A DNA stretch of 64,000 nucleotides from Thioploca ingrica (GTDB lineage Bacteria; Pseudomonadota; Gammaproteobacteria; Beggiatoales; Beggiatoaceae): NCBI GenBank assembly GCA_000828835.1, contig AP014633.1, positions 3,348,001-3,412,000 of the forward strand. Reading direction: 5' to 3'. Position numbers and translations under genes: made by a program. Shown here one piece after another: positions 9,902 through 17,786 of the stretch. The notes under the pieces are model-generated. The model saw only the letters and a program-made list of their open reading frames with translations, did not search any database and was not told the DNA's origin. The stretch's first letter is position 1. Each line of letters opens with the position of its first letter.

Positions 9902-10881
9902 TATTCGCTCCTCATAAAGAATGAATCTGTCACGGCATCCGATTTTCGAGTTGCCGTGTATTTTTTCAAAAAAAAGGCTGGCCGATAAAGCTGTTTTGCG
10001 GTACGCAGGCCGGAAATACCCAAATCCTGCTGCAGGTTCCAGTACACCAAGCCACGTTCATGCAACCATTTGAGCACTTGCCAATCGATAAAATGGTAAA
10101 TTCCCTTAAAGTCCTTGTCCGCGTGTGTGAACAGGCAAATCGCATAGTCATCCTGAAATTCATTGATACTGTACGCCCGCAAGATACCGTCAATGTACAC
10201 GCCCACCGCTAGCCAGCTTTGATATGCCGCAATTTCGCGCAGCCGTTCTACGGCGGTCATATCGTTGGACACATCATTTTCATCGTGCTCTTTTTGTGTC
10301 TGCCAGTGTGCATTAAACTGTAACAATGTTTGCCAAGTGTGTGCATCGGTGAGATCCAACAACTTGAAATTGCCGTGGTAGCTTTTTAGAAACCGATTGA
10401 GGTGTCCGCGGAAAGAATCGTATTTCTTGCCTCGCAGGGCTGAGAGTTCTACGATGCGATAAATATAGTCGTGATTATCCGGATCTTCTGCAATTTCATA
10501 ATTAGGTAATACTTGTATAGACTTCATAAAGTGTTCTGGAACGAGCCGGACGGCTTGCTGAATATCCTTTTGTTCCAGAATAAACTCGAATAAGGTATCC
10601 AAAGCCAAATTAACTTGATTTTGTCCATAAAAAGTATAAAAAGGTTCTCCAGTCGTGTAATCGGAAAACTTAATCACTAGATTACCGTATAAATCTGCCA
10701 GTTCGATTTTTCTCTCAACATCCCAGCACCAAAGCGAAGCAAAAGTATAATCGCTGTAAGGGGGATAGGCGCTGGTATAGTTTGCAAGTATGGCTTGGTG
10801 GCTTAATCGTAATGGTTCCAGGTGCGGAAAACTGGGTAATTTGACGGTAAACACCTCCCCATGAGCGCCAAAATACATCAT
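9901..10881 (-). CDS. DUF2156-type acyltransferase (phosphatidylglycerol lysyltransferase C-terminal-like)
   Basis: The protein resembles the soluble two-GNAT-fold domain that transfers an aminoacyl group to a lipid or other acceptor. The clearest family signature is near the C-terminus: YWNLQQDLGISGLRTAKQLY, followed by RPAFFLKKY. There are no membrane segments, unlike full MprF proteins. The start is taken at the ATG at 10879-10881, which follows GGAAGGAA and nearly overlaps the stop of the ATPase gene; an upstream in-frame start would overlap that gene by 55 nt and is less likely. Tight spacing to its neighbours suggests co-translation. In a biosynthetic cluster it could add an acyl or aminoacyl group to the product, but the substrate cannot be read from sequence. 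Confidence 0.75.
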   Translation of the reverse strand: MMYFGAHGEVFTVKLPSFPHLEPLRLSHQAILANYTSAYPPYSDYTFASLWCWDVERKIELADLYGNLVIKFSDYTTGEPFYTFYGQNQVNLALDTLFEFILEQKDIQQAVRLVPEHFMKSIQVLPNYEIAEDPDNHDYIYRIVELSALRGKKYDSFRGHLNRFLKSYHGNFKLLDLTDAHTWQTLLQFNAHWQTQKEHDENDVSNDMTAVERLREIAAYQSWLAVGVYIDGILRAYSINEFQDDYAICLFTHADKDFKGIYHFIDWQVLKWLHERGLVYWNLQQDLGISGLRTAKQLYRPAFFLKKYTATRKSDAVTDSFFMRSE

Positions 10882-10882
10882 C

Positions 10883-12904
10883 TCATTCCTTCCGGCGGTG
10901 CTCTTGTAATAAAGGCAACATGGCGCTGCCCACCCCAAGTGCCGCGCTGGCGCAATAAAACACCAGGGTGTTGGTCACCGTAAACCCCAAAAACAGGCCT
11001 CCTCCCATACAGATAAGACTGGGTGCAACGACGCCTAGGTTAATAGTCAACTTTTGATTGTTGCCGAAACGCTTAGCTATGTCTAGGGCATCCAGTAGTT
11101 GCATTAAATTCTTGTTCGTTAAGATGATTTGTGCACTGTCCATAGCTACGTGCGAAGCATCTTGTAGAGATACCGAGACAGCCGCTTTTTTTAGGGCAAT
11201 GGAATCGTTAATGCCATCCCCCACAAAACACACCGATTTACCCTGTTGTTGCAATTTCTCAATGACTTTGGATTTATCTTCGGGTAGAGTTTCCGCGATG
11301 TAGGCATCGATACCTAATTCTGCCGCGAGATTTTTCACCGGGCCTTCATGGTCTCCAGAGAGGATGTAGACTTGCAAACCACGTTCATACAGGTGGCGTA
11401 CCACTTGCGCTGCTTCTGGGCGCACTGTAGGGCGTAATTCTACCGCCCCACACAAAGCCTCGTTCACAGCGGTGTATATCAAGGAATAACCGTGCTGGTG
11501 AGCGTTTTGTTCCACGGCGGCGAAAGATTCTGGCAAGACAATATTCTCCCGCTGCATGAAGTGCACACTACCTACACGCACCACCTGCCCTTCCAGATTT
11601 ACGCGGAGGCCGTAACCAATACGGTATTGTGCCTCATCAATCAGTGGTAGTTCCAGTCCTTGCTTTGCAGCCGCATCAAGCACTGCCTTAGCAATGGGGT
11701 GAGTTTGCCGATATTCCGCCGCAGCAGTATAGAATAATACTTGTTGTTCGGTAAAGCCTGCAGCCGGATAAATTGTACTCACATGGGGTTGTTCTAGGGT
11801 CAAAGTGCCGGTTTTGTCGAAAACCACGGTATCCACTTTAAGCAATTGCTCTAGGGAACGTCCGTCCTTGATGAGTAAGCCCGCGCGTGAGGCGATGCGC
11901 AGATAATTAAGCATCCCCAAAGGCACAGTGAAACTCATCACATCAGAAAAATTGGAACAGAGCACCACCGCCATAGACATTGGGCCAGTAATTAACAGAG
12001 CGAATCCGGCAAGGCCAAGGGTAGGAGCTACCGAATCATTCGCTAGTTGTTCACTACGGATTTGCAAGGTTGAAATATAACTATCGGTATGGTCTAAAAT
12101 TGCCGCGATATGGGCAGCGACTGTCTCCGCTCCAGTTTGTTCCACGCGCACCGTAATCCGTCCAGAAATTACCAGGGTGGTGGCAAAGACCTGTTGATCC
12201 ACGGTTCTTTCTTCCGGCTGTGCCTCGCCAGTTAGCATGTGTTGGTCAAGGGTAGCAATTCCCTCTTCAACGATCCCATCGATAGGAACCATCTCCCCAG
12301 TGTTGATCACAATTCGATCCCCTTTGCGAATTTGCTCCAGGGGGACACTGATTTCCACGCCATCTTTGAGCAGCCACACGGTTGGAGGATGACCGCTGAA
12401 AATATCCGTCAGCCGGCTTTGAGTTTTGTGCCGGGTTTTGTAAAGCATTTTTGAAGAAGCAAAATAAATCACGGTCGCAAAAGCACTCAAGGCATATAAA
12501 CCACTGCCAATTCCAGTGCCGATAGCGGTGGATTCCAGCACGGAAATGCGCAACTCTTTTTCTTTCAAGCACTCGTAAGCATTTTCAAACACATCCAGGG
12601 TCACGTATCCCAAGATAGGAAGACTTAACAAGCCGAGAGGAAAGTAGAGCAAATGGCCCGCCGCTGCCAGTACCAGTCCCACGCCGGCGACTTGCAAATA
12701 ATGATTTAGCTCTGCCTCTTGCTCTATTCCAATCCTAGGGGTGACTAAAGTGTTCTGAGCTTTGGGAAGGATTAGCTTATCACTGGGTGATTTCGGAGCC
12801 GGAGTGAATATTTCTTCACCATTTTTACCTCTAGTAAGGTGTTTAGCCGTGTAAGCACCCGCTAAACTGCCACTAAATAAAAGAATTCCCAATAAGTGAA
12901 TCAT
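10883..12904 (-). CDS. P-type ATPase with P1B-like body but no CPx metal motif (copy 1)
   Basis: The 673-residue protein has all cytoplasmic P-type elements: actuator TGEA (225-228, usually TGES), phosphorylation site FDKTGTLT with Asp363, THP at 401-403 and VGDGINDS (561-568). Hydrophobic stretches lie near 1-20, 68-108, 120-150, 292-340 and 618-662, which resembles the P1B layout. The membrane helix that should carry CPC/CPx before TP reads CSNFSDVMSFTVPLG (316-330) with no CPx. There is no N-terminal CxxC metal-binding domain, only a hydrophobic N-terminus and a charged linker. It is the paralogue of 14315-16312, sharing LNYLxIA and LIKDGRSLE. Transported ion or lipid unknown. It starts 43 nt after the MamK-like gene in the same direction. 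Confidence 0.85.
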   Translation of the reverse strand: MIHLLGILLFSGSLAGAYTAKHLTRGKNGEEIFTPAPKSPSDKLILPKAQNTLVTPRIGIEQEAELNHYLQVAGVGLVLAAAGHLLYFPLGLLSLPILGYVTLDVFENAYECLKEKELRISVLESTAIGTGIGSGLYALSAFATVIYFASSKMLYKTRHKTQSRLTDIFSGHPPTVWLLKDGVEISVPLEQIRKGDRIVINTGEMVPIDGIVEEGIATLDQHMLTGEAQPEERTVDQQVFATTLVISGRITVRVEQTGAETVAAHIAAILDHTDSYISTLQIRSEQLANDSVAPTLGLAGFALLITGPMSMAVVLCSNFSDVMSFTVPLGMLNYLRIASRAGLLIKDGRSLEQLLKVDTVVFDKTGTLTLEQPHVSTIYPAAGFTEQQVLFYTAAAEYRQTHPIAKAVLDAAAKQGLELPLIDEAQYRIGYGLRVNLEGQVVRVGSVHFMQRENIVLPESFAAVEQNAHQHGYSLIYTAVNEALCGAVELRPTVRPEAAQVVRHLYERGLQVYILSGDHEGPVKNLAAELGIDAYIAETLPEDKSKVIEKLQQQGKSVCFVGDGINDSIALKKAAVSVSLQDASHVAMDSAQIILTNKNLMQLLDALDIAKRFGNNQKLTINLGVVAPSLICMGGGLFLGFTVTNTLVFYCASAALGVGSAMLPLLQEHRRKE

Positions 12905-12946
12905 AACGCCTAGTAGAGTGTGATAGAGTGTAAATACAAAGTCAGT

Positions 12947-13954
12947 TTAAAGTTGCTCCCAGTATTCCTCTGGCATGTCTTCGCACATTTTCAGCGTACC
13001 TATGCTGCCACAGAACTCGGCGTCGGTTACGCAAATGGCTCGACCGCCGCCATAGGGTTCCAGATTCTTCTCGATAGCACGGTCGATGCCTTTAAGGCGC
13101 GAACCACCTCCGGCGAGGATAATGTTATTACGTAAGCGCTCCTGAAACTCTGGGTCGAAGCTGCCCACTAATTCTTGAATTGCCTTGCTGATGGGCGGAA
13201 TCAGTTTGGAGCAAGCGGTATGTAGGATCTGGGTCAAATCATATTTATCAAGAATGCCCTGCCGAGTGAGGGTAACTATGACGGGTTCTGACACATCGTA
13301 TACATAGCCGTATTTTTCCTTAATATGCTTGATAATTTGCGGGGTCAACTGAACTTCCGGGTATTTCTCCAGGATAGCTTTAGTTAGCACCGCTTCTAGA
13401 TAATTACCGGCTTCATTAAGAGTGATTTGATCTTCCGCTTCCGCGAAAGAACCGTGCATACGGCACAGATCGGTGGTGCCCGCACCGATGTCCACGATTA
13501 AGCACTCGTCAAACCGATCCAGGGCATAGGCCACAGCGAATGCTTCACTGACAATGAGCAACTTGTTCACCAAAGGCCCAGTTGCCTCCAGAATGGCTTT
13601 CTTGCTATTTAAATTAGCTTGAGTGGGTACCCCGATAGCGGCGAACAATCGGTCTTCATCCCGTTTTTCTGGTAGGGTTGCGTTAATCAACTGTTGCAAA
13701 ATCAGGCGCGTGGCTTCCAGAGATTTTTCGTCTTCACAAATGACCCCGTCCGCTAGTGGCCACACCACATCCAGTGCGAGTCGGTGCTTTAGCACTTCTT
13801 CGCCAAGCAAATAATTCTTCCCGAAACGTTTTCTAGCAATCAAATCCTTGCAATAACCCACGCAGGTCAGGGTGGTCAAGCGTTTGCCGGTGGAAGTAGT
13901 AATAGTGGAACGGCTAGTGCCAAGATCGATGCCGGCATGATAGGTCTTAGCCAC
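12947..13954 (-). CDS. MamK-like bacterial actin
   Basis: This is a 335-residue actin-fold ATPase. Phosphate loop 1 is GIDLGTSRS (8-16), phosphate loop 2 is IVDIGAGTTDLC (153-164), and the adenosine motif is LAGGGSRLKG (280-289). VSEAFAVAYALD (135-146) contains the Glu that corresponds to the catalytic residue in MamK. The spacing of GNYL, EKYPE and the C-terminal CEDMPEEYWEQL resembles the magnetosome filament protein MamK, as I remember it, more than MreB or ParM. The start is GTG, overlapping the preceding gene by 8 nt, so the two are probably co-translated. MamK polymerises into cytoplasmic filaments that position organelles. Here no other magnetosome gene is present. Assignment to the MamK branch is from pattern recognition and needs a phylogeny. 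Confidence 0.8.
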   Translation of the reverse strand: MAKTYHAGIDLGTSRSTITTSTGKRLTTLTCVGYCKDLIARKRFGKNYLLGEEVLKHRLALDVVWPLADGVICEDEKSLEATRLILQQLINATLPEKRDEDRLFAAIGVPTQANLNSKKAILEATGPLVNKLLIVSEAFAVAYALDRFDECLIVDIGAGTTDLCRMHGSFAEAEDQITLNEAGNYLEAVLTKAILEKYPEVQLTPQIIKHIKEKYGYVYDVSEPVIVTLTRQGILDKYDLTQILHTACSKLIPPISKAIQELVGSFDPEFQERLRNNIILAGGGSRLKGIDRAIEKNLEPYGGGRAICVTDAEFCGSIGTLKMCEDMPEEYWEQL

Positions 13955-14315
13955 GATTATTTTCCCCCGTATTTAAGTCCTTGCGTAACTTGAGGTTCGT
14001 TTCTAAAATGCCTTTTAAAAACGAGGTTCTAATAGAATCCTGCGCCGGTTTGCGTGTACCTACAGCCCGCCGGTTTACTGCCTCTGGCGAAGAAGCTACT
14101 TGCAATGTTTTTACGTGTGCCGCGAGGGCTTGGTTTTCCGCTGCTAGGCGGTTGAGTTCCGCTTGCTGACGTTCGATTTCATCACGATTATTAATAGTTT
14201 CTGCACTCAAGCGACCCGCCAGCGCGCCTACTACCGTACTACCCACTAGCCAGGGAATAGTTACGGTGAGCAACCAGTTGACGGCCACAGGAGAAGCGAG
14301 TAAAACGGGCACCAT
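13947..14315 (-). CDS. Small membrane protein with coiled coil, unknown
   Basis: The 122-residue protein begins with a hydrophobic hairpin-like segment (about residues 1-36, containing LLTVTIPWLVGSTVVGAL) and continues with a heptad-rich region (about 40-72, DEIERQQAELNRLAAENQAL) and a basic, polar tail. That layout suits a membrane-anchored scaffold or adaptor. It overlaps the P-type ATPase gene upstream by 1 nt (TAATG) and the MamK-like gene downstream by 8 nt, so translation of all three is probably coupled and their products may work at the same membrane. No family was recognised; the idea that it links the filament to the ATPases is inference. Confidence 0.75.
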   Translation of the reverse strand: MVPVLLASPVAVNWLLTVTIPWLVGSTVVGALAGRLSAETINNRDEIERQQAELNRLAAENQALAAHVKTLQVASSPEAVNRRAVGTRKPAQDSIRTSFLKGILETNLKLRKDLNTGENNRG

Positions 14316-16312
14316 TATGAACTCTCATCGGGTTGGTGGCTTAACGCCGGCAGCATAGCATTGGCTACACCTCCTACCAGTCCTAGGAGATTCAAGACAA
14401 TACTTTGGGCCAAGCCATAATGCAGCAAAAATGCCCCACCCACGCTGATAGCCGCCGGTGCTAGCATGATAGCGAAAGTCATATTCATGTTGTTATTATA
14501 ATTTTTTGCTACGTCAAACAGAAACGGCAAATGAGTCAAGCCTTTATCCATGAGAATGACTTCCGCCGTGTCTACCGCGATGCTGGAAGCACCGCTCAAG
14601 GACACCGCCACCTGCGCCTGTTTTAAAGCGATGGAATCGTTGATACCATCACCTACATAGCACACCACTCGACCCTGTGCTTGCAATTTTTTGATAATTT
14701 CAGCTTTTTCATGAGGCAACACTTGTGCAAAGTACTCATCAATCCCCAGTTGTTTCGCTAAACTTTGAGTAGGTGTCTCATGATCACCTGAAATAATGCA
14801 AGTCTTTTTATTATGGGTTTTCAGATAATGAATGACTTCCCAAGCTTCCGGACGGATTTGAGGCAACAATTCAATCCCGCCGCACACGTCACCGTCCATG
14901 GCCACCATTACTAAGGTATGGCCTTGTTCTTGGGAATAGTTCTGCTGTTCCAACAAGAACGCCGGGATTTCTAGATTTTCCGCTTGCATGAAGCGGGCAC
15001 TACCCACCTGGATTTTTTTATGGTGAATCATCACGGACACACCATAACCCAATTTATATTCAGTTTCCTCAATGGATGGCAAGTTGATACCACGGTTTTC
15101 CGCCTCGTGCAAGATGGCTTTGGCCAACGGATGGGTCTGCTTGTATTCTGCCGTTGCGGCATAGGTAAGGATTTCGTTGGGGTAATACTGTTTTAGACAA
15201 TGGATCTCACCCACCACCGGGCATTCTTCGGTCAGGGTACCGGTTTTATCAAATACTACCGTATCCACGGCATTGAGCAGTTCTAGGGAACGTCCGTCTT
15301 TGATCAAGATATTGTGTTTGACCGCGATATTGAGGTAATTTAAAGTGCTAATGGGTGCAACAAAAGTCATTTTTTCCTTGGGATGGGAGTTGATTACGGC
15401 TAATGCGCCGTTCAATCCCAACAGAGGAATGGCAACCACGCCTCCTACCAAGGCCGGTATCACCAGATCCTGGGAGAGTTTCTCCGAGCGCATTTGTACT
15501 GTGGATTTGAAATCCACGGTATTGTTCAAAATGCTGGTAATCTTGGCCACCGTAGTTTCTGCTCCCGCTTGTGTTACTTTGAGGTAAATTTTACCGGACA
15601 GCAGGATTGTAGAAGAAAAAACGGGATCGCCGGCTTGCTTTTCGACGGGTTGTGATTCTCCAGTCAAGATATGTTGATCGATACTCGCCATCCCTTCGAC
15701 GATGTTCCCGTCTGCCGGAATGGAATTACCGGCTTGCACCACCAAAATGTCCCCAGGCTTGATTTGCTCATAAGGTGTTTTAATTTCTAAATTATCCACC
15801 ACTAGCCATACATAATCTGGTTTCTTTTCAAAAATATCAGCGATATCCTGTCTGGATTTTTCAGTGAGCATATTGGTGAGTTTAATGCTCCAGATAAATA
15901 GTACGGTGATTAGACTGGAAAGAAAGAACCCACCCGGAATGAAGCACGTACCAGCGATGGCGATGGTAATTAGGGTGTAGGCGGTGACTTTACTTTGCTT
16001 TAATTGTATATAGGTTATCTTAAACAGGTCTTGCAGTGCATAAAGTGTGAACGGCAAGCTGACAAGGTTCATGGGTTTAAACACAAAACCGATGCTGGAT
16101 AACCCTAAAGCGGATAAGGCAGCAATATTCTTTCTTTGGAACGAATCTTTTTCTTGAGTTGATACGGTTTTCCTCACTGGAGTGGCCGTCGTAGTATCAA
16201 CGAATTTTATTTTGGCCTCGTCCTTAGGAATATATTCGCCAACTATCACGGCCTCGGTTTTTTTAAAACTAACGAACAGCAGTGCGGCTAAAGCGGCTAT
16301 TTGTACAATCAT
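14315..16312 (-). CDS. P-type ATPase with P1B-like body but no CPx metal motif (copy 2)
   Basis: The 665-residue protein keeps the full catalytic set: TGES (217-220), FDKTGTLT with Asp355, a THPLAKAIL nucleotide-domain motif and YVGDGINDSIAL. Hydrophobic stretches lie near 1-15, 65-95, 110-148, 285-305 and at the C-terminus. Where P1B pumps have CPC, this one reads NSHPKEKMTFVAPIS (308-322), a charged stretch without Cys, which is very unusual inside a membrane helix. No CxxC domain is present. It is the paralogue of the ATPase at 10883-12904, with the MamK-like gene and the coiled-coil gene between them. Ion specificity cannot be inferred; transport of something other than a soft metal, or a partner-dependent pump, is possible. 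Confidence 0.87.
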   Translation of the reverse strand: MIVQIAALAALLFVSFKKTEAVIVGEYIPKDEAKIKFVDTTTATPVRKTVSTQEKDSFQRKNIAALSALGLSSIGFVFKPMNLVSLPFTLYALQDLFKITYIQLKQSKVTAYTLITIAIAGTCFIPGGFFLSSLITVLFIWSIKLTNMLTEKSRQDIADIFEKKPDYVWLVVDNLEIKTPYEQIKPGDILVVQAGNSIPADGNIVEGMASIDQHILTGESQPVEKQAGDPVFSSTILLSGKIYLKVTQAGAETTVAKITSILNNTVDFKSTVQMRSEKLSQDLVIPALVGGVVAIPLLGLNGALAVINSHPKEKMTFVAPISTLNYLNIAVKHNILIKDGRSLELLNAVDTVVFDKTGTLTEECPVVGEIHCLKQYYPNEILTYAATAEYKQTHPLAKAILHEAENRGINLPSIEETEYKLGYGVSVMIHHKKIQVGSARFMQAENLEIPAFLLEQQNYSQEQGHTLVMVAMDGDVCGGIELLPQIRPEAWEVIHYLKTHNKKTCIISGDHETPTQSLAKQLGIDEYFAQVLPHEKAEIIKKLQAQGRVVCYVGDGINDSIALKQAQVAVSLSGASSIAVDTAEVILMDKGLTHLPFLFDVAKNYNNNMNMTFAIMLAPAAISVGGAFLLHYGLAQSIVLNLLGLVGGVANAMLPALSHQPDESS

Positions 16313-16326
16313 ACCGGAATTCGGAC

Positions 16327-16584
16327 CTAGCCTTGTTTGCCCGTGACCACATCCGCCAGGACTTTGACTGTACTAAAGGATTCCGGTCGGAGTTCATCGT
16401 CAGAGAATTTAATCCCGAATTCTTTTTCCACCAGCGAAATTAACTCCACCAAAACGACAGAATCCAGACCTAAACCTTCTTCAAACAGTGGGGTATCGTT
16501 ACCAATTTCTTCCCGAGTGATGTTAGCATCCAGTTCTTGAGAAATAACATCTTTCAGGCGATTGATAACGGTCTCTTGAGACAT
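16327..16584 (-). CDS. Acyl carrier protein
   Basis: An 85-residue stand-alone carrier. The attachment motif is GLDSVVLVELI, with the serine in DSV (about residue 40), and the acidic helices around it are typical. The start is an ATG with GAGGT at a good distance. It is 35 nt after the methyltransferase and 14 nt before the P-type ATPase gene in transcription order, tying the ATPase/actin genes to the biosynthetic genes. The adjacent AMP-ligase could load it directly; the NRPS first condensation domain could accept the loaded acyl group. Both steps are inferred from gene order. Confidence 0.9.
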   Translation of the reverse strand: MSQETVINRLKDVISQELDANITREEIGNDTPLFEEGLGLDSVVLVELISLVEKEFGIKFSDDELRPESFSTVKVLADVVTGKQG

Positions 16585-16619
16585 ATAAAACTACCTCATT
16601 GAGTTGATAGTGGTAAAAC

Positions 16620-17774
16620 TTAGACAGGTAATTGCCAAATGGTAGAGCGAATAATTTCGCCCAGGTAAAGTTCTCTTGCCAAGTTTATCACAGTCAACTG
16701 ACTGTCGCTAGGTTGCTTGGTATTTTTGCGGATGCGGCAGAAGTATAGGTAAACTTCATTGGCATGGATTGCGCGAAAGTGCTCTGTTAAGGCTTCATAA
16801 GCGGCGGCAACCAGGATCTTGGTGTTTAACGCCGTTCTCAAAACCATATTGTCATACAATTGATTATTCGGTTGCAGCCGGAATTTCGTGACCAGGGTAA
16901 TATGCCCGCTATAACCCGGATGTTGCGCTAAAATCTTCTCAAACTCTCCGATAAATGTAGGGTTGCCATTTAATCCTGGGACGAACCCCAAAAACTCCAC
17001 TGTTCCACCTTCAGCCAGTTTAGGAAGATATAAATTTAAAATAGTCTTAACCATACCAAGACCATCCGGTCCACCATTGCCCACAAATGGGAACTGGTGC
17101 GATTGAGGAACTGGTACGAAAGGTGGGTTAAACACAATCAGACTGTATTGATTGTGGTTCTGTTGCGCATATTCCTCTGCCGAGAGGTTGAACAACTTGA
17201 CCCTTTCATCTAGGTGATTTAAATACAGGTTAAAGCGAGCCATCATTATCGCACGAGGATTAATTTCCACCGCATCTACCTCGTGTTGTGTATGCCGGGC
17301 AATATTCATTGCTTGAATCGCACTACCGGCGCATAAATCCAGGGACTTACCGCCGTACTGCGGAATATGGTAATGACTCAAGGCCACACTGTCTGAGCCA
17401 AAATACACCGACGGGGGGGCTAAGTGAGAATTAATCTGGCAAAAAAGCCAAATAGAATTCACACACACCAGTACGTAATCATCGGTAAAGGTGAAATTGT
17501 CTTTAGTTGTTAAGATCTCGAAGCTAAGCAGCAACTGATATACATCTTTGCCCAGCAGTTCGGATACTGCGGTGATCTCAAGCCATTGGTTGAGTAAAAA
17601 CAGTTTTACCAAAGCTTGGACTTGTGTAGGTAGATTACTGGCATAATCTCCCCATTCTTGCTGACGCATATTGCCATTACCAAAAGCGAGATAGTAATGG
17701 ATATAACCCGAATCGGATAACAACTCGCGAAAAGCTTGGAGAGTTTTTTGGTTCGGTTTTTGAGTTTGATCCAT
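16620..17774 (-). CDS. SAM-dependent methyltransferase, intact copy
   Basis: The 384-residue protein has a class I methyltransferase core in its second half: SAM motif SLDLCAGSAIQAMNIA (about residues 138-153), acidic VDAVEINPRA, and the motif FNPPFVPVP, a variant of (N/D)PP(Y/F) used by enzymes that methylate nitrogen in glutamine or bases. The N-terminal 100 residues (GYIHYYLAFGNGN) are not a domain I can name. A decayed copy lies at 7512-8659. The start has AAGAGGAATAT ahead of it. It is 12 nt downstream of the AMP-ligase. Likely it methylates the cluster product or a carrier-bound precursor; modification of a protein is the alternative because of the HemK-like motif. Confidence 0.8.
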   Translation of the reverse strand: MDQTQKPNQKTLQAFRELLSDSGYIHYYLAFGNGNMRQQEWGDYASNLPTQVQALVKLFLLNQWLEITAVSELLGKDVYQLLLSFEILTTKDNFTFTDDYVLVCVNSIWLFCQINSHLAPPSVYFGSDSVALSHYHIPQYGGKSLDLCAGSAIQAMNIARHTQHEVDAVEINPRAIMMARFNLYLNHLDERVKLFNLSAEEYAQQNHNQYSLIVFNPPFVPVPQSHQFPFVGNGGPDGLGMVKTILNLYLPKLAEGGTVEFLGFVPGLNGNPTFIGEFEKILAQHPGYSGHITLVTKFRLQPNNQLYDNMVLRTALNTKILVAAAYEALTEHFRAIHANEVYLYFCRIRKNTKQPSDSQLTVINLARELYLGEIIRSTIWQLPV

Positions 17775-17786
17775 ATATTCCTCTTA

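Noticed and set aside
12947-13954. Assignment of the actin as plasmid ParM or MreB
   Set aside because: The spacing of motifs and the C-terminal YWEQL-like ending fit MamK better, and there is no plasmid-like neighbour; this remains to be tested by phylogeny.
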